Source: Alphaproteobacteria bacterium
GTDB lineage: Bacteria; Pseudomonadota; Alphaproteobacteria; Reyranellales; Reyranellaceae
NCBI GenBank assembly: GCA_017308235.1
Contig: JAFKFL010000008.1
Span: 62,001-126,000, forward strand
Direction: 5' to 3'
DNA: 64,000 nt
In this document: piece by piece, positions 16,121 through 25,151 of the stretch
Position numbering within the stretch: position 1 is the stretch's first letter
Layout: each line of letters starts with the position of its first letter
Made by a program: the position numbers and the translations under genes
The notes under the pieces: model-generated
The model's input: only the letters and a program-made list of their open reading frames with translations
Told to the model about the DNA's origin: nothing
Database searches by the model: none

Positions 16121-17677
16121 TTGAGGCACGTTCCGGTCTTGATCGCAGGAGGCGGCCCGGTCGGAATGACCCTCGCGCGCACGCTGGCGCTGTTCGGCGT
16201 GCGGTGCCTCCTGGTCGAGCGCAACCCGTCGACCACGCGGCATCCCAAGATGGACATCACCAACGGCCGCTCGATGGAGCTGTTCCGCCGCCTCGGCGTT
16301 GCCGACAAGCTGCGCGCGGTCGCGGTGCCAGAGGAGAACTGCTTCGACGTCTCGTGGGTCACATCGCTTGCCGTCGAGCACGGCGGCCGGGAGCTGCATC
16401 GCTTCCGCTATCCCTCGGCGGCCGAGAAGCGCATCGAAATCCGCAATCGCAACGACGGCACCCAGCCGCGCGAGCCCGCGATGCGCGTGAGCCAGGTGAT
16501 GATCGAGCCGGTGCTGCGCGAGGCGATCCTGCACCATCCGTTCGTCGAGGCGCGCTGGAGCGTGGGTTTCGAGGATTTCGTGCAGGACGGCGAGGGCGTC
16601 ACGGCGACCCTGCGCCATAGCAAGACGGGCGTGACTGAGCAGGTGCGCTGCGATTACCTCGCGGGCTGCGATGGCGGCTCCAGCCTCGTGCGTGACAAGC
16701 TGGGCATCGCGCTCGAAGGCAAGGCAGCGGTCTCGCACCGCTACATGATCCACTTCCAGTCCGATGCGCGCGAGCTTCTGCAGGCCTTCGGAGTCGCCTG
16801 GCATTACCAGACCGACAAGGGCACGCTGATCGCGCAGGACGACAAGGATACCTGGACCCTGCAGACGCGCCCGCCATCGGACGTCGTGCCCGATACGATC
16901 GACCCCAATCCGCTCCTCGATGCCTGGGCCGGCCGCGCGTTCCCGCGCAAGATCCTGGTCGCCAACCCCTGGTTCACGCATCTGCTGCTGGCCGAGCGGT
17001 ACGGGCAGGGCCGCGTGTTCCTCGCTGGCGATGCCGCGCATCAATACATTCCGACCGGTGGTTATGGCATGAACACCGGCATCGGCGATGCGATCGATCT
17101 CGGCTGGAAGCTCGCGTCGGCTGTCAAAGGGTTCGCGCTTCCGGGCCTGCTCGCCTCCTATGAACGAGAGCGCCAGCCGGTGGGCTTGCGCAATCGCGCG
17201 GCCTCGGGTCGGCACACCGATGTGCGGATCAAGATCGGCGAGCTCTATCAGAAGGAGCGCGACCCGGATGCGCTTGGGCGCGGCATCGCCGCACTGGGCA
17301 ATGCCGAGAACGAGAGCTGGGGCATCGAGTTCGGCTATCGCTACGACGGCGTCGAGGGCGATCCGCTGGTCTACGCACCCACGACCGCGCCCGGCGCGCG
17401 CTTGCCCAGCATCTTTCTGCGCGACGGCTCGGCGCTCTATGACAAGCTCGGCCCGTGGTTCACGCTGCTGCGCTTCGGCGATGCCGATCCGTCGCCCTTG
17501 ATCGATTCTGCGCCGGCGCCACTCGAAACGGTGATCGTCGACGACCCCGCGCTCGCGGCGACCTACGAAGCGAAGCTCGTGTTGGTGCGTCCCGACACCC
17601 ATGTCGCTTGGCGCGGCAATGCCTGTCCGGATGGCGCCGCGGTGTGGCGTCGCGTCCTGAACGGGGAGCTGACGTGA
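16121..17677 (+). CDS. FAD-dependent aromatic monooxygenase (PheA/TfdB/MhpA group)
   Basis: A 518-residue class A flavoprotein monooxygenase. The FAD motif GGGPVG is at residues 10-15, followed by a glutamate-rich VERNPSTTRHPKMD, and the second FAD motif GDAAHQYIPTGGYGMNTGI begins near residue 303. It has a C-terminal thioredoxin-like tail as in phenol hydroxylase-type enzymes. I chose the TTG at 16121, just after the previous stop; there is no ATG before the Rossmann strand. The stop overlaps the next gene's GTG (GTGA). It likely hydroxylates an aromatic ring with NAD(P)H and oxygen. Confidence 0.9.
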   Translation: MRHVPVLIAGGGPVGMTLARTLALFGVRCLLVERNPSTTRHPKMDITNGRSMELFRRLGVADKLRAVAVPEENCFDVSWVTSLAVEHGGRELHRFRYPSAAEKRIEIRNRNDGTQPREPAMRVSQVMIEPVLREAILHHPFVEARWSVGFEDFVQDGEGVTATLRHSKTGVTEQVRCDYLAGCDGGSSLVRDKLGIALEGKAAVSHRYMIHFQSDARELLQAFGVAWHYQTDKGTLIAQDDKDTWTLQTRPPSDVVPDTIDPNPLLDAWAGRAFPRKILVANPWFTHLLLAERYGQGRVFLAGDAAHQYIPTGGYGMNTGIGDAIDLGWKLASAVKGFALPGLLASYERERQPVGLRNRAASGRHTDVRIKIGELYQKERDPDALGRGIAALGNAENESWGIEFGYRYDGVEGDPLVYAPTTAPGARLPSIFLRDGSALYDKLGPWFTLLRFGDADPSPLIDSAPAPLETVIVDDPALAATYEAKLVLVRPDTHVAWRGNACPDGAAVWRRVLNGELT

Positions 17678-18849
17678 GCTTGCGCGTGGCGATCATCGGC
17701 GGCGGGATCGGAGGCCTTTCGGCCGCCCTGCATCTCCTGAAGGCCGGGCTCGACGTCCATGTCTACGAGCAAGCGGCACGCATCACGGAGATCGGAGCCG
17801 GCATCCAGATCAGCCCCAACGCCTCGCGGCTGCTGCAGCGGCTCGGGCTCAGGCCCGCGATGGACGCGATTGGTGTACGGCCCCTTGCGGTGCATCAGCG
17901 TCGCTGGGACGACGGCCGCACCCTGCAGCGCGCGACAGTTGGGCTTGAGGTCGAAACGACCTTCGGTGCGCCGTATTACCATTTCCATCGCGCCGATCTC
18001 GTGACCCTTTTGGCGGACGCGATGCCGCCAGAGCGGCTGCATGTCGGCCACAGGCTGATCGACCTCGCGCAGAAAGACAGGCGCGTGACGGCGCGGTTCG
18101 AGAACGGCGCCACGACCGAGGCCGATCTTCTGGTCGGTGCAGACGGCATCCATTCACGCGTGCGCACGCTGCTGTTCGGCCCCGAGAAGCCGCGCTTTAC
18201 CGGCTGCGTCGCCTGGCGTGGGCTGGTGCCGGCGGAGCGCATCAAACATCTCGACATCGAGATCGCCTCGCACAACTGGATGGGGCCGGACGGCCATGTC
18301 GTCCATTACTGGGTCGCGGGCGGGCAAATGATGAACGTGGTCTGTGTCGTCGAGCATGGCGACTGGACGCAGGAATCCTGGACCGATCGGGGCGAGGTGG
18401 CCGATGTGCTGGCGCGCTACGACGGCTGGCATCCGACCGTGCGCGGCCTGATCGGCGCCTTTCCCGAGACCTTCATCTGGGCGCTGCACGATCGTGCCGA
18501 GCTGCCGCGCTGGAGCGACGGCCGCGTCACGCTTCTGGGCGATGCCTGCCATCCCATGCTGCCCATGATGGCGCAAGGCGCCGCGCAATCGATCGAGGAT
18601 GGCGCGGCGCTCGCCTCGCTCCTCACGGCGACGCCCGACGACATTGCGCGCTCGCTCGCCTGCTACGAAGCCGTGCGCAAGCCACGCGCCACCAGGCTGC
18701 AGCAGGCGAGCGCCGCCAACCGTACGCGCTTCCATCTCCACGATGGCGAGGCGCAGCGCGCTCGCGACGAAGCGCTCGCCACTTCGGGTGACCGCTCGAT
18801 CGCCAACATTGGCTGGCTCTACGCCCATGACGCGGCCGACGTACAATAA
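17674..18849 (+). CDS. FAD-dependent monooxygenase, salicylate/3-hydroxybenzoate hydroxylase type
   Basis: A 391-residue class A flavin monooxygenase. GGGIGG at residues 9-14 binds ADP, followed by EIGAGIQISPNASRLLQRLG, which is characteristic of the salicylate 1-hydroxylase / 3-hydroxybenzoate 6-hydroxylase branch. The second FAD motif LLGDACHPMLPMMAQGAA lies near residue 288. It begins with GTG overlapping the preceding stop. Two consecutive ring hydroxylases plus an LLM monooxygenase suggest stepwise activation of an aromatic compound, but no ring-cleavage dioxygenase other than the small VOC protein is next to them. Confidence 0.9.
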   Translation: MSLRVAIIGGGIGGLSAALHLLKAGLDVHVYEQAARITEIGAGIQISPNASRLLQRLGLRPAMDAIGVRPLAVHQRRWDDGRTLQRATVGLEVETTFGAPYYHFHRADLVTLLADAMPPERLHVGHRLIDLAQKDRRVTARFENGATTEADLLVGADGIHSRVRTLLFGPEKPRFTGCVAWRGLVPAERIKHLDIEIASHNWMGPDGHVVHYWVAGGQMMNVVCVVEHGDWTQESWTDRGEVADVLARYDGWHPTVRGLIGAFPETFIWALHDRAELPRWSDGRVTLLGDACHPMLPMMAQGAAQSIEDGAALASLLTATPDDIARSLACYEAVRKPRATRLQQASAANRTRFHLHDGEAQRARDEALATSGDRSIANIGWLYAHDAADVQ

Positions 18850-18867
18850 CGAACGGGAGGAACCGAG

Positions 18868-19338
18868 ATGATCGAAGTGAACGGCATGGCGCACGTCATT
18901 CTCACGGTCAGCAACTGGGAGAAGGCGCGGGCCTTCTATGCCGAGCTGCTGCCCTTCCTCGGCCTCAAGAAGGTCTACGACGGCAACAACTTCCTCTATC
19001 ACGTGGGCGGCCGCACCGCGGTCGGCATCCAGCGCTGCGCCGACGAGCATGCGGACGCGCGCTTCGTGCAGAACCGCGTCGGCCTGCATCACTTCTGCAT
19101 GCGGGCGCGCACGCGCGAGGATATCGACAAGATCGCCGAGAAGTTGCGCGCCATGGGTGCCCACATTGATCGCGGTCCCATGGAGGGCACGTGGGCGCCC
19201 GGCTACTACTTCCTGGTCTTCGAGGATCCTGACGGTATTCGCCTCGAAGTGAACTTCATTCCCGGCAAGGGCCTGCTCGCGACCGACCCGCCGCTCAACC
19301 CCAGCTTCGATCCGAACTGGAACCAGAATTATCCGTAA
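18868..19338 (+). CDS. VOC (glyoxalase/dioxygenase fold) protein
   Basis: A 156-residue vicinal-oxygen-chelate protein. MAHVILTVSNWEKARAFYAE begins the first beta-alpha-beta unit; metal-ligand candidates are H13 near the start, H75 in GLHHFC and the glutamate of IRLEVNF near residue 128. A good ribosome site (GGGAGGAA) precedes the ATG. It is the last gene of the flavin monooxygenase operon and could act as an extradiol-type or isomerase step; this is inferred from position. The 3' end overlaps the convergent GST gene by 10 bases. Confidence 0.87.
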   Translation: MIEVNGMAHVILTVSNWEKARAFYAELLPFLGLKKVYDGNNFLYHVGGRTAVGIQRCADEHADARFVQNRVGLHHFCMRARTREDIDKIAEKLRAMGAHIDRGPMEGTWAPGYYFLVFEDPDGIRLEVNFIPGKGLLATDPPLNPSFDPNWNQNYP

Positions 19339-20297
19339 CGATAGTCGAGCACAGCCATCGCGGCCGGCAGTTCTGGAACGATCCCGCGACGCGTCGCGAT
19401 GGCCCAGTCGCCGTCGTAGTAGTGGGTGAGGATGTCGTCGTAGCGAAGCGTTTGGGCCACATCGGGCAGGGCATGGAAGCGCTTCGTCAGCGCCGACAGG
19501 TTCGGATAGTCCGCAAGCCGCTTGCGGCTGGCGCGGAACAGCGGATTGTAGACGGCATCGAAGCGTGCGAGCGGCGGGAAGGCCAGGACATCGGCGATCG
19601 TCGGCTGATCGCCAAGCAGGAACGGCCGGCCATCGCCCAGCCTGACCTCGAGGCCGTCGAGACAGTCGAACAGCTCGTCCATCGCCGTCGTGTATTCCGC
19701 CTGGTTCCGTGCGCCTGCGACAGTGTAGACGCCGACGGCGAGGCAACGGGAAATGCGCTGGTTCAATTCGTCTAGCTCGGAGCGAAGCGGCGCGGGAGCG
19801 AGATCGACGGAGACATCGCCGCCGACGCCGTCGAACGCCCTGTTCAGCATCATCGCGATGTCAAAGGACTCGTTGTTGACGATGCGTCGCGCCTGTTTGT
19901 CCCAGAGCACGGGAACGGTGACCTTGCCGGTATAGTCGGCCCGCGATACCTGGTAGGCCTCGTGCAGTGCGCGGAAACCGTTGCCGGCGCCGTCTACAGT
20001 CGACTGCGAGGTATCGGCGAACACCCAGCCGTCCGGCGTGTTCCAGATCGGATGGACGACAGACATGCCAACGACGCTCTCCAGACGCTTCAACGCGTGA
20101 ACGAGGATCACGCGGTGCGAGAATGGGCAGGCGTAGGAGACGTAGAGGTGATAGCGGCCGGCTTCCGCAGGATAGCCGGACGAGCCGTCCGACGTTACCT
20201 GGTCGCGGAAGCCGCCGGTGTGGATCATCCTCTGCGCTTCGAGCTCGGGCGTGGGCTGGGCATCGCCCCGCCAGACCCCGTTGATCATCAGTTTCAT
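19329..20297 (-). CDS. Glutathionyl-hydroquinone reductase (Xi-class GST)
   Basis: A 322-residue Xi-class glutathione transferase. The catalytic cysteine is C57 in YVSYACPFSHR; the family usually has CPWAHR. The conserved RFDAVYNPLFRASRKRLADYP in the C-terminal domain matches the YqjG/PcpF type. Such enzymes reductively remove glutathione from glutathionyl-hydroquinones formed during aromatic breakdown, which fits the neighbouring flavin hydroxylases. I chose ATG 20297 (MKLMINGVWRG). The amidase gene ends 10 bases upstream on the same strand. Confidence 0.9.
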   Translation of the reverse strand: MKLMINGVWRGDAQPTPELEAQRMIHTGGFRDQVTSDGSSGYPAEAGRYHLYVSYACPFSHRVILVHALKRLESVVGMSVVHPIWNTPDGWVFADTSQSTVDGAGNGFRALHEAYQVSRADYTGKVTVPVLWDKQARRIVNNESFDIAMMLNRAFDGVGGDVSVDLAPAPLRSELDELNQRISRCLAVGVYTVAGARNQAEYTTAMDELFDCLDGLEVRLGDGRPFLLGDQPTIADVLAFPPLARFDAVYNPLFRASRKRLADYPNLSALTKRFHALPDVAQTLRYDDILTHYYDGDWAIATRRGIVPELPAAMAVLDYRYG

Positions 20298-20307
20298 TGG
20301 CGGCTCG

Positions 20308-21714
20308 CTAGAGTTTGGGATGTCGGCGATGCCAATCCGTCGCCTGCTGATAGGCGTGACCGGCTTGCACCAGCAGCGCTTCGTCGAGATGGTGGCCCAC
20401 CAGTTGGAACGAGAGCGGAAGGCCCTTCTTGGTGAAACCGCCGGGCAGGGTGAGGGTCGGACTGCCCGACATGTCGAAGGGCGTGGCAAAACGCAGGAAG
20501 GCCGCGAGCTCGTCCGGCTGCGTGAAGAGCTCGGCTTCTTCCGCGAGCGTGAAGTCGACGAGCGGCTGGGTGGGGATGAGCAGCAAATCGATATCGGCGA
20601 ACAACGTCGCCAGCGCGCCACTGAAGGCAAGCCGGGCGTGATGATGGTTCATCAGATCGAGGGCCGTGACGGTGCGGCCATGGTCGATGATCCCGGCGAC
20701 CGTGCCGCTCGCAGATGGACCGTATTCCGAGGCACGCGCGGGATGGGTCGCCGCATGAACGATGGCGGCCTCCACGCCCGTATAGTCCCCCCAGGCGGCC
20801 GCGACGGCGTTATGGTCCGGCAGCTTCACTTTGCGGATCGTGGCGCCCTGGCCTTCGAGGAGGCGACGCACCCCGTCCAGCGCGTCGACGATTTCGGCGT
20901 CGACGCCGGTTTCGTTGTAGGCGGAGTCGATGCCGATCCTCAGGCCTCGGACTCCCTTGTCGAGCACGGCAAGATAGTCGGGCACCGGCGCCGCAAGCGT
21001 CGTGGGATCGTTGGGATCGAGGCCTGCGATAGCGCCCAGCATGGCGCCGGCATCCGCCGCGGACCGCGTCATCGGGCCGATGTGATCCAGGCTGGGCGCG
21101 AAGGCAAACACGCCGTATCGGCTGACGCGGCCCCAGGTCGGCTTCAGTCCGGTGATGCCATTCGCAGAGGCGGGATAGCGGATCGAACCGCCCGTGTCGC
21201 TGCCAAGCGCCCCAAACGTGAGACCGGCAGCCGTCGCAACGCCTGAACCGCTGGACGACGCGCCGGCGTAATAGTCCGGGTTCCATGGGTTCTGCGGCAC
21301 TGGCACGGTCGGATGGTGCTTGGCGAAAGCGCCCTCGGTGAGCTGCAACTTGCCCAGCAGCACCGCGCCGGCGTCGGCAAGCCGTTTCACGACGGTCGCA
21401 TCGAAATCAGGCACATGCTTGGCGTGCAGCGGCATGCCGGCGGCCGTCACGATGCCCGCCGTGTTGCAGAGATCCTTGACGGCGATCGGCACGCCGTGCA
21501 GCGGCCCGCGATGCTTCCCGGCCGCAATCTCTGATTCAGCCGTCTTGGCCTGCTGCATGGCGAGGTCGGCGGTCACTGCTGCGTAGGAATGCAGCGACGG
21601 ATCGAGCCGGGCGATACGGTCCAGCAGGGCGCGGGTGAGTTCGACGGGAGAGATCTTCCGCGATCGCAGCGCCGAAGCGGTTTCGATCAGGGTCGCGTAG
21701 TGCAAGTCGGTCAT
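20308..21714 (-). CDS. Amidase (amidase-signature family)
   Basis: A 468-residue amidase-signature hydrolase. The catalytic lysine is K80 in PIAVKDLCN, the cis-serine lies in YAGASSSGSGVA (153-155) and the nucleophile is S177 in GSDTGGSIRYPAS. It is not a GatA on context, since no gatB/gatC are near. The start at 21714 (MTDLHYATLIETA) is where homology to the family begins. It lies between an MFS pump gene and the Xi-class GST, all on the minus strand with short gaps. Confidence 0.9.
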   Translation of the reverse strand: MTDLHYATLIETASALRSRKISPVELTRALLDRIARLDPSLHSYAAVTADLAMQQAKTAESEIAAGKHRGPLHGVPIAVKDLCNTAGIVTAAGMPLHAKHVPDFDATVVKRLADAGAVLLGKLQLTEGAFAKHHPTVPVPQNPWNPDYYAGASSSGSGVATAAGLTFGALGSDTGGSIRYPASANGITGLKPTWGRVSRYGVFAFAPSLDHIGPMTRSAADAGAMLGAIAGLDPNDPTTLAAPVPDYLAVLDKGVRGLRIGIDSAYNETGVDAEIVDALDGVRRLLEGQGATIRKVKLPDHNAVAAAWGDYTGVEAAIVHAATHPARASEYGPSASGTVAGIIDHGRTVTALDLMNHHHARLAFSGALATLFADIDLLLIPTQPLVDFTLAEEAELFTQPDELAAFLRFATPFDMSGSPTLTLPGGFTKKGLPLSFQLVGHHLDEALLVQAGHAYQQATDWHRRHPKL

Positions 21715-21740
21715 GTGAACTCCACTGAGAGGGGATGAGG

Positions 21741-23210
21741 CTAGAGAGGCTTTGGAGTGGCTGCACCCCGCGTCGCGGCGGATTGATCGGCCGCGAGCCA
21801 GAGCGAGAGCAACGCGCCGAGCACGAGCAGGGCGACGTTGCAGCCCAGCGCGACTGTGAAAGCATGCGCGTAGGCGTCGGGCGTCCGTCCGGTTCCGAGG
21901 ACGGAATAGAAGACGCCGCCGATCACGGCGACGCCGAGCGCCGCGCCGATCTGGAAGGTCGAGATCACCACGCCCGACGCGAGCCCGGCGTGGCGCTGGT
22001 CGATGCTGCCCAGTACCGCCTTGATGACCGACGGCATCACGATCCCGAATCCGACGCCGGCGACGAACAGCGCGGGCTCGAGTCCGCCGGTCAGCACGCG
22101 GCTGACCGCCAGCATGACGGCGCCGAAGCCGAGGATCTGCAGAACAAACCCGAGCGTCAGGGCGCGAACGCCCAAGCGCTGCATGACCGGAGAGGAAGCA
22201 AGCGAGCTGATGAAATAGCCAACCGCGAACGGCAGCATGGCGATGCCCGCTTCTAGCGGCGAGCGCTGCAGCCCGCTCTGCAGGTAGACCGCGAAGGTGA
22301 GGTAGAACGACGAGAGCATGTAGAACGCGAGCGCCATCGCGAGGCCGACGGCGAACCCGCTGCTGCGGAACAGCGACAGCGTGACAAGAGGGTCTCCGCC
22401 GCGGTTGGAAAGCCGCGCCTCGAAGCGCACGAACGCCAGCAGGGCGATGGGGCAGGCGATCAGCATGACGATCATCCAGACCGGCCAGCCGGCTTCGCGT
22501 CCTTCGACGAGCGGGAAGACCAGCAGGGCCAGCGTCAGCGACAGGAGCACGACGCCGCCGAGATCGAGCCTCTGCGCCTGCTCCGACCGCGAATCCCGGA
22601 GCACGACCAGACTGCCGACCAGGGCGACCAGCCCGATCGGCAGGTTGATCAGGAAGATGGCCTGCCAGGCGAGGCCGAAGGGCTGCATCGAGACAAGCAC
22701 GCCGCCCAGCAACTGGCCGCAGATGTTGGCGAGGCCAAAGGTTGCGCTGTAGAAGGCGAGGGCGCGCGCCTGCTCGGCGGCGGGGAAGAGCACCCGGATC
22801 GACGCCAACACCTGTGGCGCCATCACCGTGGCGGTCAGTCCCTGCAGGATGCGGCCGGCGATCAGGACCGGCGGCGACCACGCGATCCCGCACAGCAGGG
22901 AGGCGAGGGTGAAGCCGACCACGCCCAGGATGAACATCCGCCGTCGCCCGAACAGATCGCCGAGGCGACCGCCGGTGATCAGGAACACCGCGTAGGTCGC
23001 GGCATAGGCCGAAATGACGAACTGGACCTCGCTCGAGGATGCGCCGAGGTCCTGGCGGATCGCCGGCAGCGCCAGGTTGACCACGTTGAAGTCGAGGATC
23101 GGCAGGAAGGCCCCGGTGAGCAGAACGGGAAGGGCGAGCCAGCGCCTCGGATCGCCTGTCGCCTGTCGGGTGTCAGCCGTCGCCGTTCGCTCCGTTGCCT
23201 CGACCTGCAT
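21741..23210 (-). CDS. MFS transporter, DHA2/QacA-EmrB drug efflux type
   Basis: A 489-residue transporter with 14 predicted helices. Motif A is seen in TGGRLGDLFGRRRMF and the first helix holds LDFNVVNLALPAI, which is typical of the DHA2 family with the conserved aspartate. Motif C-like glycine-rich segments (GLANICGQLLGG) are in the fifth helix. It is divergent from the LysR gene, with a LysR-type box between them, so its expression is probably controlled by that regulator. The exported compound is unknown. Confidence 0.9.
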   Translation of the reverse strand: MQVEATERTATADTRQATGDPRRWLALPVLLTGAFLPILDFNVVNLALPAIRQDLGASSSEVQFVISAYAATYAVFLITGGRLGDLFGRRRMFILGVVGFTLASLLCGIAWSPPVLIAGRILQGLTATVMAPQVLASIRVLFPAAEQARALAFYSATFGLANICGQLLGGVLVSMQPFGLAWQAIFLINLPIGLVALVGSLVVLRDSRSEQAQRLDLGGVVLLSLTLALLVFPLVEGREAGWPVWMIVMLIACPIALLAFVRFEARLSNRGGDPLVTLSLFRSSGFAVGLAMALAFYMLSSFYLTFAVYLQSGLQRSPLEAGIAMLPFAVGYFISSLASSPVMQRLGVRALTLGFVLQILGFGAVMLAVSRVLTGGLEPALFVAGVGFGIVMPSVIKAVLGSIDQRHAGLASGVVISTFQIGAALGVAVIGGVFYSVLGTGRTPDAYAHAFTVALGCNVALLVLGALLSLWLAADQSAATRGAATPKPL

Positions 23211-23266
23211 TGCCGCCCTCCGCCTGCTGTCAGCGGCGAATCTTGGGTGTGCATGGTCGAACAGCG

Positions 23267-23287
23267 ATTGTATAAATCGGCAATATC
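23267..23287. promoter_or_regulatory. LysR-type box in the MFS/lysR divergent promoter
   Basis: ATTG-N10-CAAT at 23267-23284 is an interrupted palindrome of the T-N11-A class used by LysR regulators, 25-43 bases before the lysR-type start. Within it, TATAAATCGGCAATATC (23271-23287) recurs with 14 of 17 matches at 24954-24970 before the GST gene. Confidence 0.6.
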
Positions 23288-23309
23288 CGTTTGCAGGAAT
23301 GGACAGGTC

Positions 23310-24239
23310 ATGGATTGGGACGATCTGCGTCTGGTGCTTGCCGTTGCCCAGGAAGGCACGCTCTCGGGTGCCGCGCGGCGCCTGCGGGTCACGCATTCGA
23401 CGGTGTTCCGTCGCCTCGGTGCGATCGAAAAGAGCCTCGGCGTCCGGCTGTTCGAGCGCTTCCGCGACGGCTATTCGGCGACGCCCGCGGGCGAGACGGC
23501 GGCCGCGCTCGCCGGCCGCTTCGCCGACGATTTCGTGACGCTGGAGCGGCGCCTGTCCGGCCAGGACCTGAGTCCCTCCGGTACGGTCCGCATCGCCACG
23601 ACCGATACGATCTGCGCGATGCTGATGCGGCATGCGCCGGCGCTGCGGACGGCGCATCCGGAGATCCGCCTCGAAATCACGATTTCGAACACGATGGCGA
23701 ACCTGACGCGCCGCGAAGCCGATGTCGCCATCCGGCCCGTGCCCGAACCGCCGGAGACTTTGGTCGGCCGGCGCATCGCCGACATCGCGCACGCCGTCTA
23801 CGGTGCGCCGTCACGCCTCGCGCGCGGGGGCAAGGATCTCTCCGACCATGAATGGGTCGGGCTGGAGGATACGCTCGCCACAACGGTGATCGGCCGATGG
23901 ATGCAGTCGAACGTTCCGGCGGATCGGATCGCCATCAGCGTCGATTCCCTTCTGGCGCTGAGGGACGCGGCCGGCGCCGGCATGGGGGTGGCGCTGCTGC
24001 CCTGCTATCTCGGCGACGGAGACAATCGGTTGCGGCGTATCCGGCCCGGATCGGTCAACGACGTCCGCTCCGCGCTCTGGCTGTTGACGCACGGCGATCT
24101 CCGGCGCACCGCGCGGATCCGGGCCGTCATGGATTTCCTCGCAACAGCGCTCGGTTCTGAGCGCGCATTTCTTGAGGGCCGACGTTACGGCAAGGCGGCT
24201 GCCTCGCGTCGTCCCGTGACGCGATCCAGGACGCGATGA
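23310..24239 (+). CDS. LysR family transcriptional regulator
   Basis: A 309-residue LysR-type regulator. The N-terminal helix-turn-helix spans about residues 3-60 (WDDLRLVLAVAQEGTLSGAA, THSTVFRRLGAIEKSLG). The remainder is the periplasmic-binding-like effector domain. I chose ATG 23310 because MDWDDLRLV is the usual start of this branch. It is divergent from the MFS pump and convergent with the GST gene, whose stop codon it abuts (24239/24240). It probably regulates both, since both promoters share a motif. Confidence 0.92.
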   Translation: MDWDDLRLVLAVAQEGTLSGAARRLRVTHSTVFRRLGAIEKSLGVRLFERFRDGYSATPAGETAAALAGRFADDFVTLERRLSGQDLSPSGTVRIATTDTICAMLMRHAPALRTAHPEIRLEITISNTMANLTRREADVAIRPVPEPPETLVGRRIADIAHAVYGAPSRLARGGKDLSDHEWVGLEDTLATTVIGRWMQSNVPADRIAISVDSLLALRDAAGAGMGVALLPCYLGDGDNRLRRIRPGSVNDVRSALWLLTHGDLRRTARIRAVMDFLATALGSERAFLEGRRYGKAAASRRPVTRSRTR

Positions 24240-24908
24240 TCAACCGAGATCGATGCCTTCCTGCTCCATGGCTCGCTGCACTGCCGGCCGTTCGGCAATG
24301 CGCAGACCGAGCTTTGTCCAGGCCGGGTAGGCGGACGCCATGTCGATCCCGATCCGCCGGCCCCAGCGGAAGAAGACAAAGAGATAGGGATCGACGATCG
24401 AGTAGCTCCCCGGTACCGCCCAGTCACGGCCGTCGGCCAGCAGCGTCTCGATGTAGTCGTACTGCTCGCGGACGTTCTGCTCACCCTTGGCTTTGACCGC
24501 GGGCGTATCCTTCTCGTCGCCGACGAAACGCAGCGGCCGCCAGATCTGGCCGTAGGCCATCGCATGGGTGTTGGCGGAGAGGTAATTCATCCATTCCAGG
24601 CAGCGCGCCTCTCCGGCGGGGTCGGCTGGCAGCAGACCGGCGGCGGGATGGCAGCGCGCAAGATAGAAGAGAATGGCCGACACCTCGGTCAAAAGATCGC
24701 TCTGCCCGCCGATGCGGCCGGGCACGCCGCTCAGTGCCGGAACGCGCCTCTTGGGATTGATCGCCCTCCACGCCGGCTTGGCGGTCATCTCGCCTTCGTG
24801 CACCCCCGACGCCGACACACGCTCGACCTCGTAGGGCAGCCCGATCTCCTCGAGCACGATATGCGGTGCCAGCGAGCAGGCGCCGGGCGAATAGAAAAGG
24901 CGATGCAT
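24240..24908 (-). CDS. Glutathione S-transferase family protein (beta-like)
   Basis: A 222-residue GST. The N-terminal thioredoxin fold begins MHRLFYSPGACSLAPHI, with C11 in the position of the beta-class cysteine. INPKRRVPAL carries the cis-proline before the glutathione site and the C-terminal helical domain follows. The gene is convergent with lysR without any gap, and its upstream region holds a copy of the LysR-box motif. The electrophilic substrate is unknown. Confidence 0.88.
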   Translation of the reverse strand: MHRLFYSPGACSLAPHIVLEEIGLPYEVERVSASGVHEGEMTAKPAWRAINPKRRVPALSGVPGRIGGQSDLLTEVSAILFYLARCHPAAGLLPADPAGEARCLEWMNYLSANTHAMAYGQIWRPLRFVGDEKDTPAVKAKGEQNVREQYDYIETLLADGRDWAVPGSYSIVDPYLFVFFRWGRRIGIDMASAYPAWTKLGLRIAERPAVQRAMEQEGIDLG

Positions 24909-24953
24909 CGGCTCGGTCTCCTTTTGCGAAGACCTGCTATTTGGGCACCGCCC

Positions 24954-24970
24954 TATCGACCGGCAATATC
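24954..24970. promoter_or_regulatory. Second copy of the LysR-region motif, upstream of the GST gene
   Basis: TATCGACCGGCAATATC lies 46-62 bases before the GST start codon and matches the 17-base sequence at 23271-23287 in 14 positions, including an uninterrupted CGGCAATATC. A left half-site ATTG is missing. This suggests common control by the LysR-type protein. Confidence 0.5.
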
Positions 24971-25151
24971 GACTTGAGACAACGGCTTTTGCGCAAATGC
25001 ACAGATGCGAGGCCGACGCCTGAACCTAGGTCGGCGATGCCCCTGCGGTCGGCATTCGGTCTGAACCGGAATCAGAAGTATCTTTGAGAGAGATGCGCAA
25101 ATATCAGAGGGCGCGGGTGCTTCTGAATTATGAGGAGCGTCTGATAGGTCG

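Noticed and set aside
20308-22893. An 861-codon minus-strand frame that could suggest an amidase fused to another protein
   Set aside because: The upstream half overlaps the MFS gene in another frame and has no family; the amidase begins at 21714.
24987-24998. Palindrome TTTGCGCAAA upstream of the GST gene
   Set aside because: Ten-base palindrome without a partner copy in this window and not at a clear promoter position.
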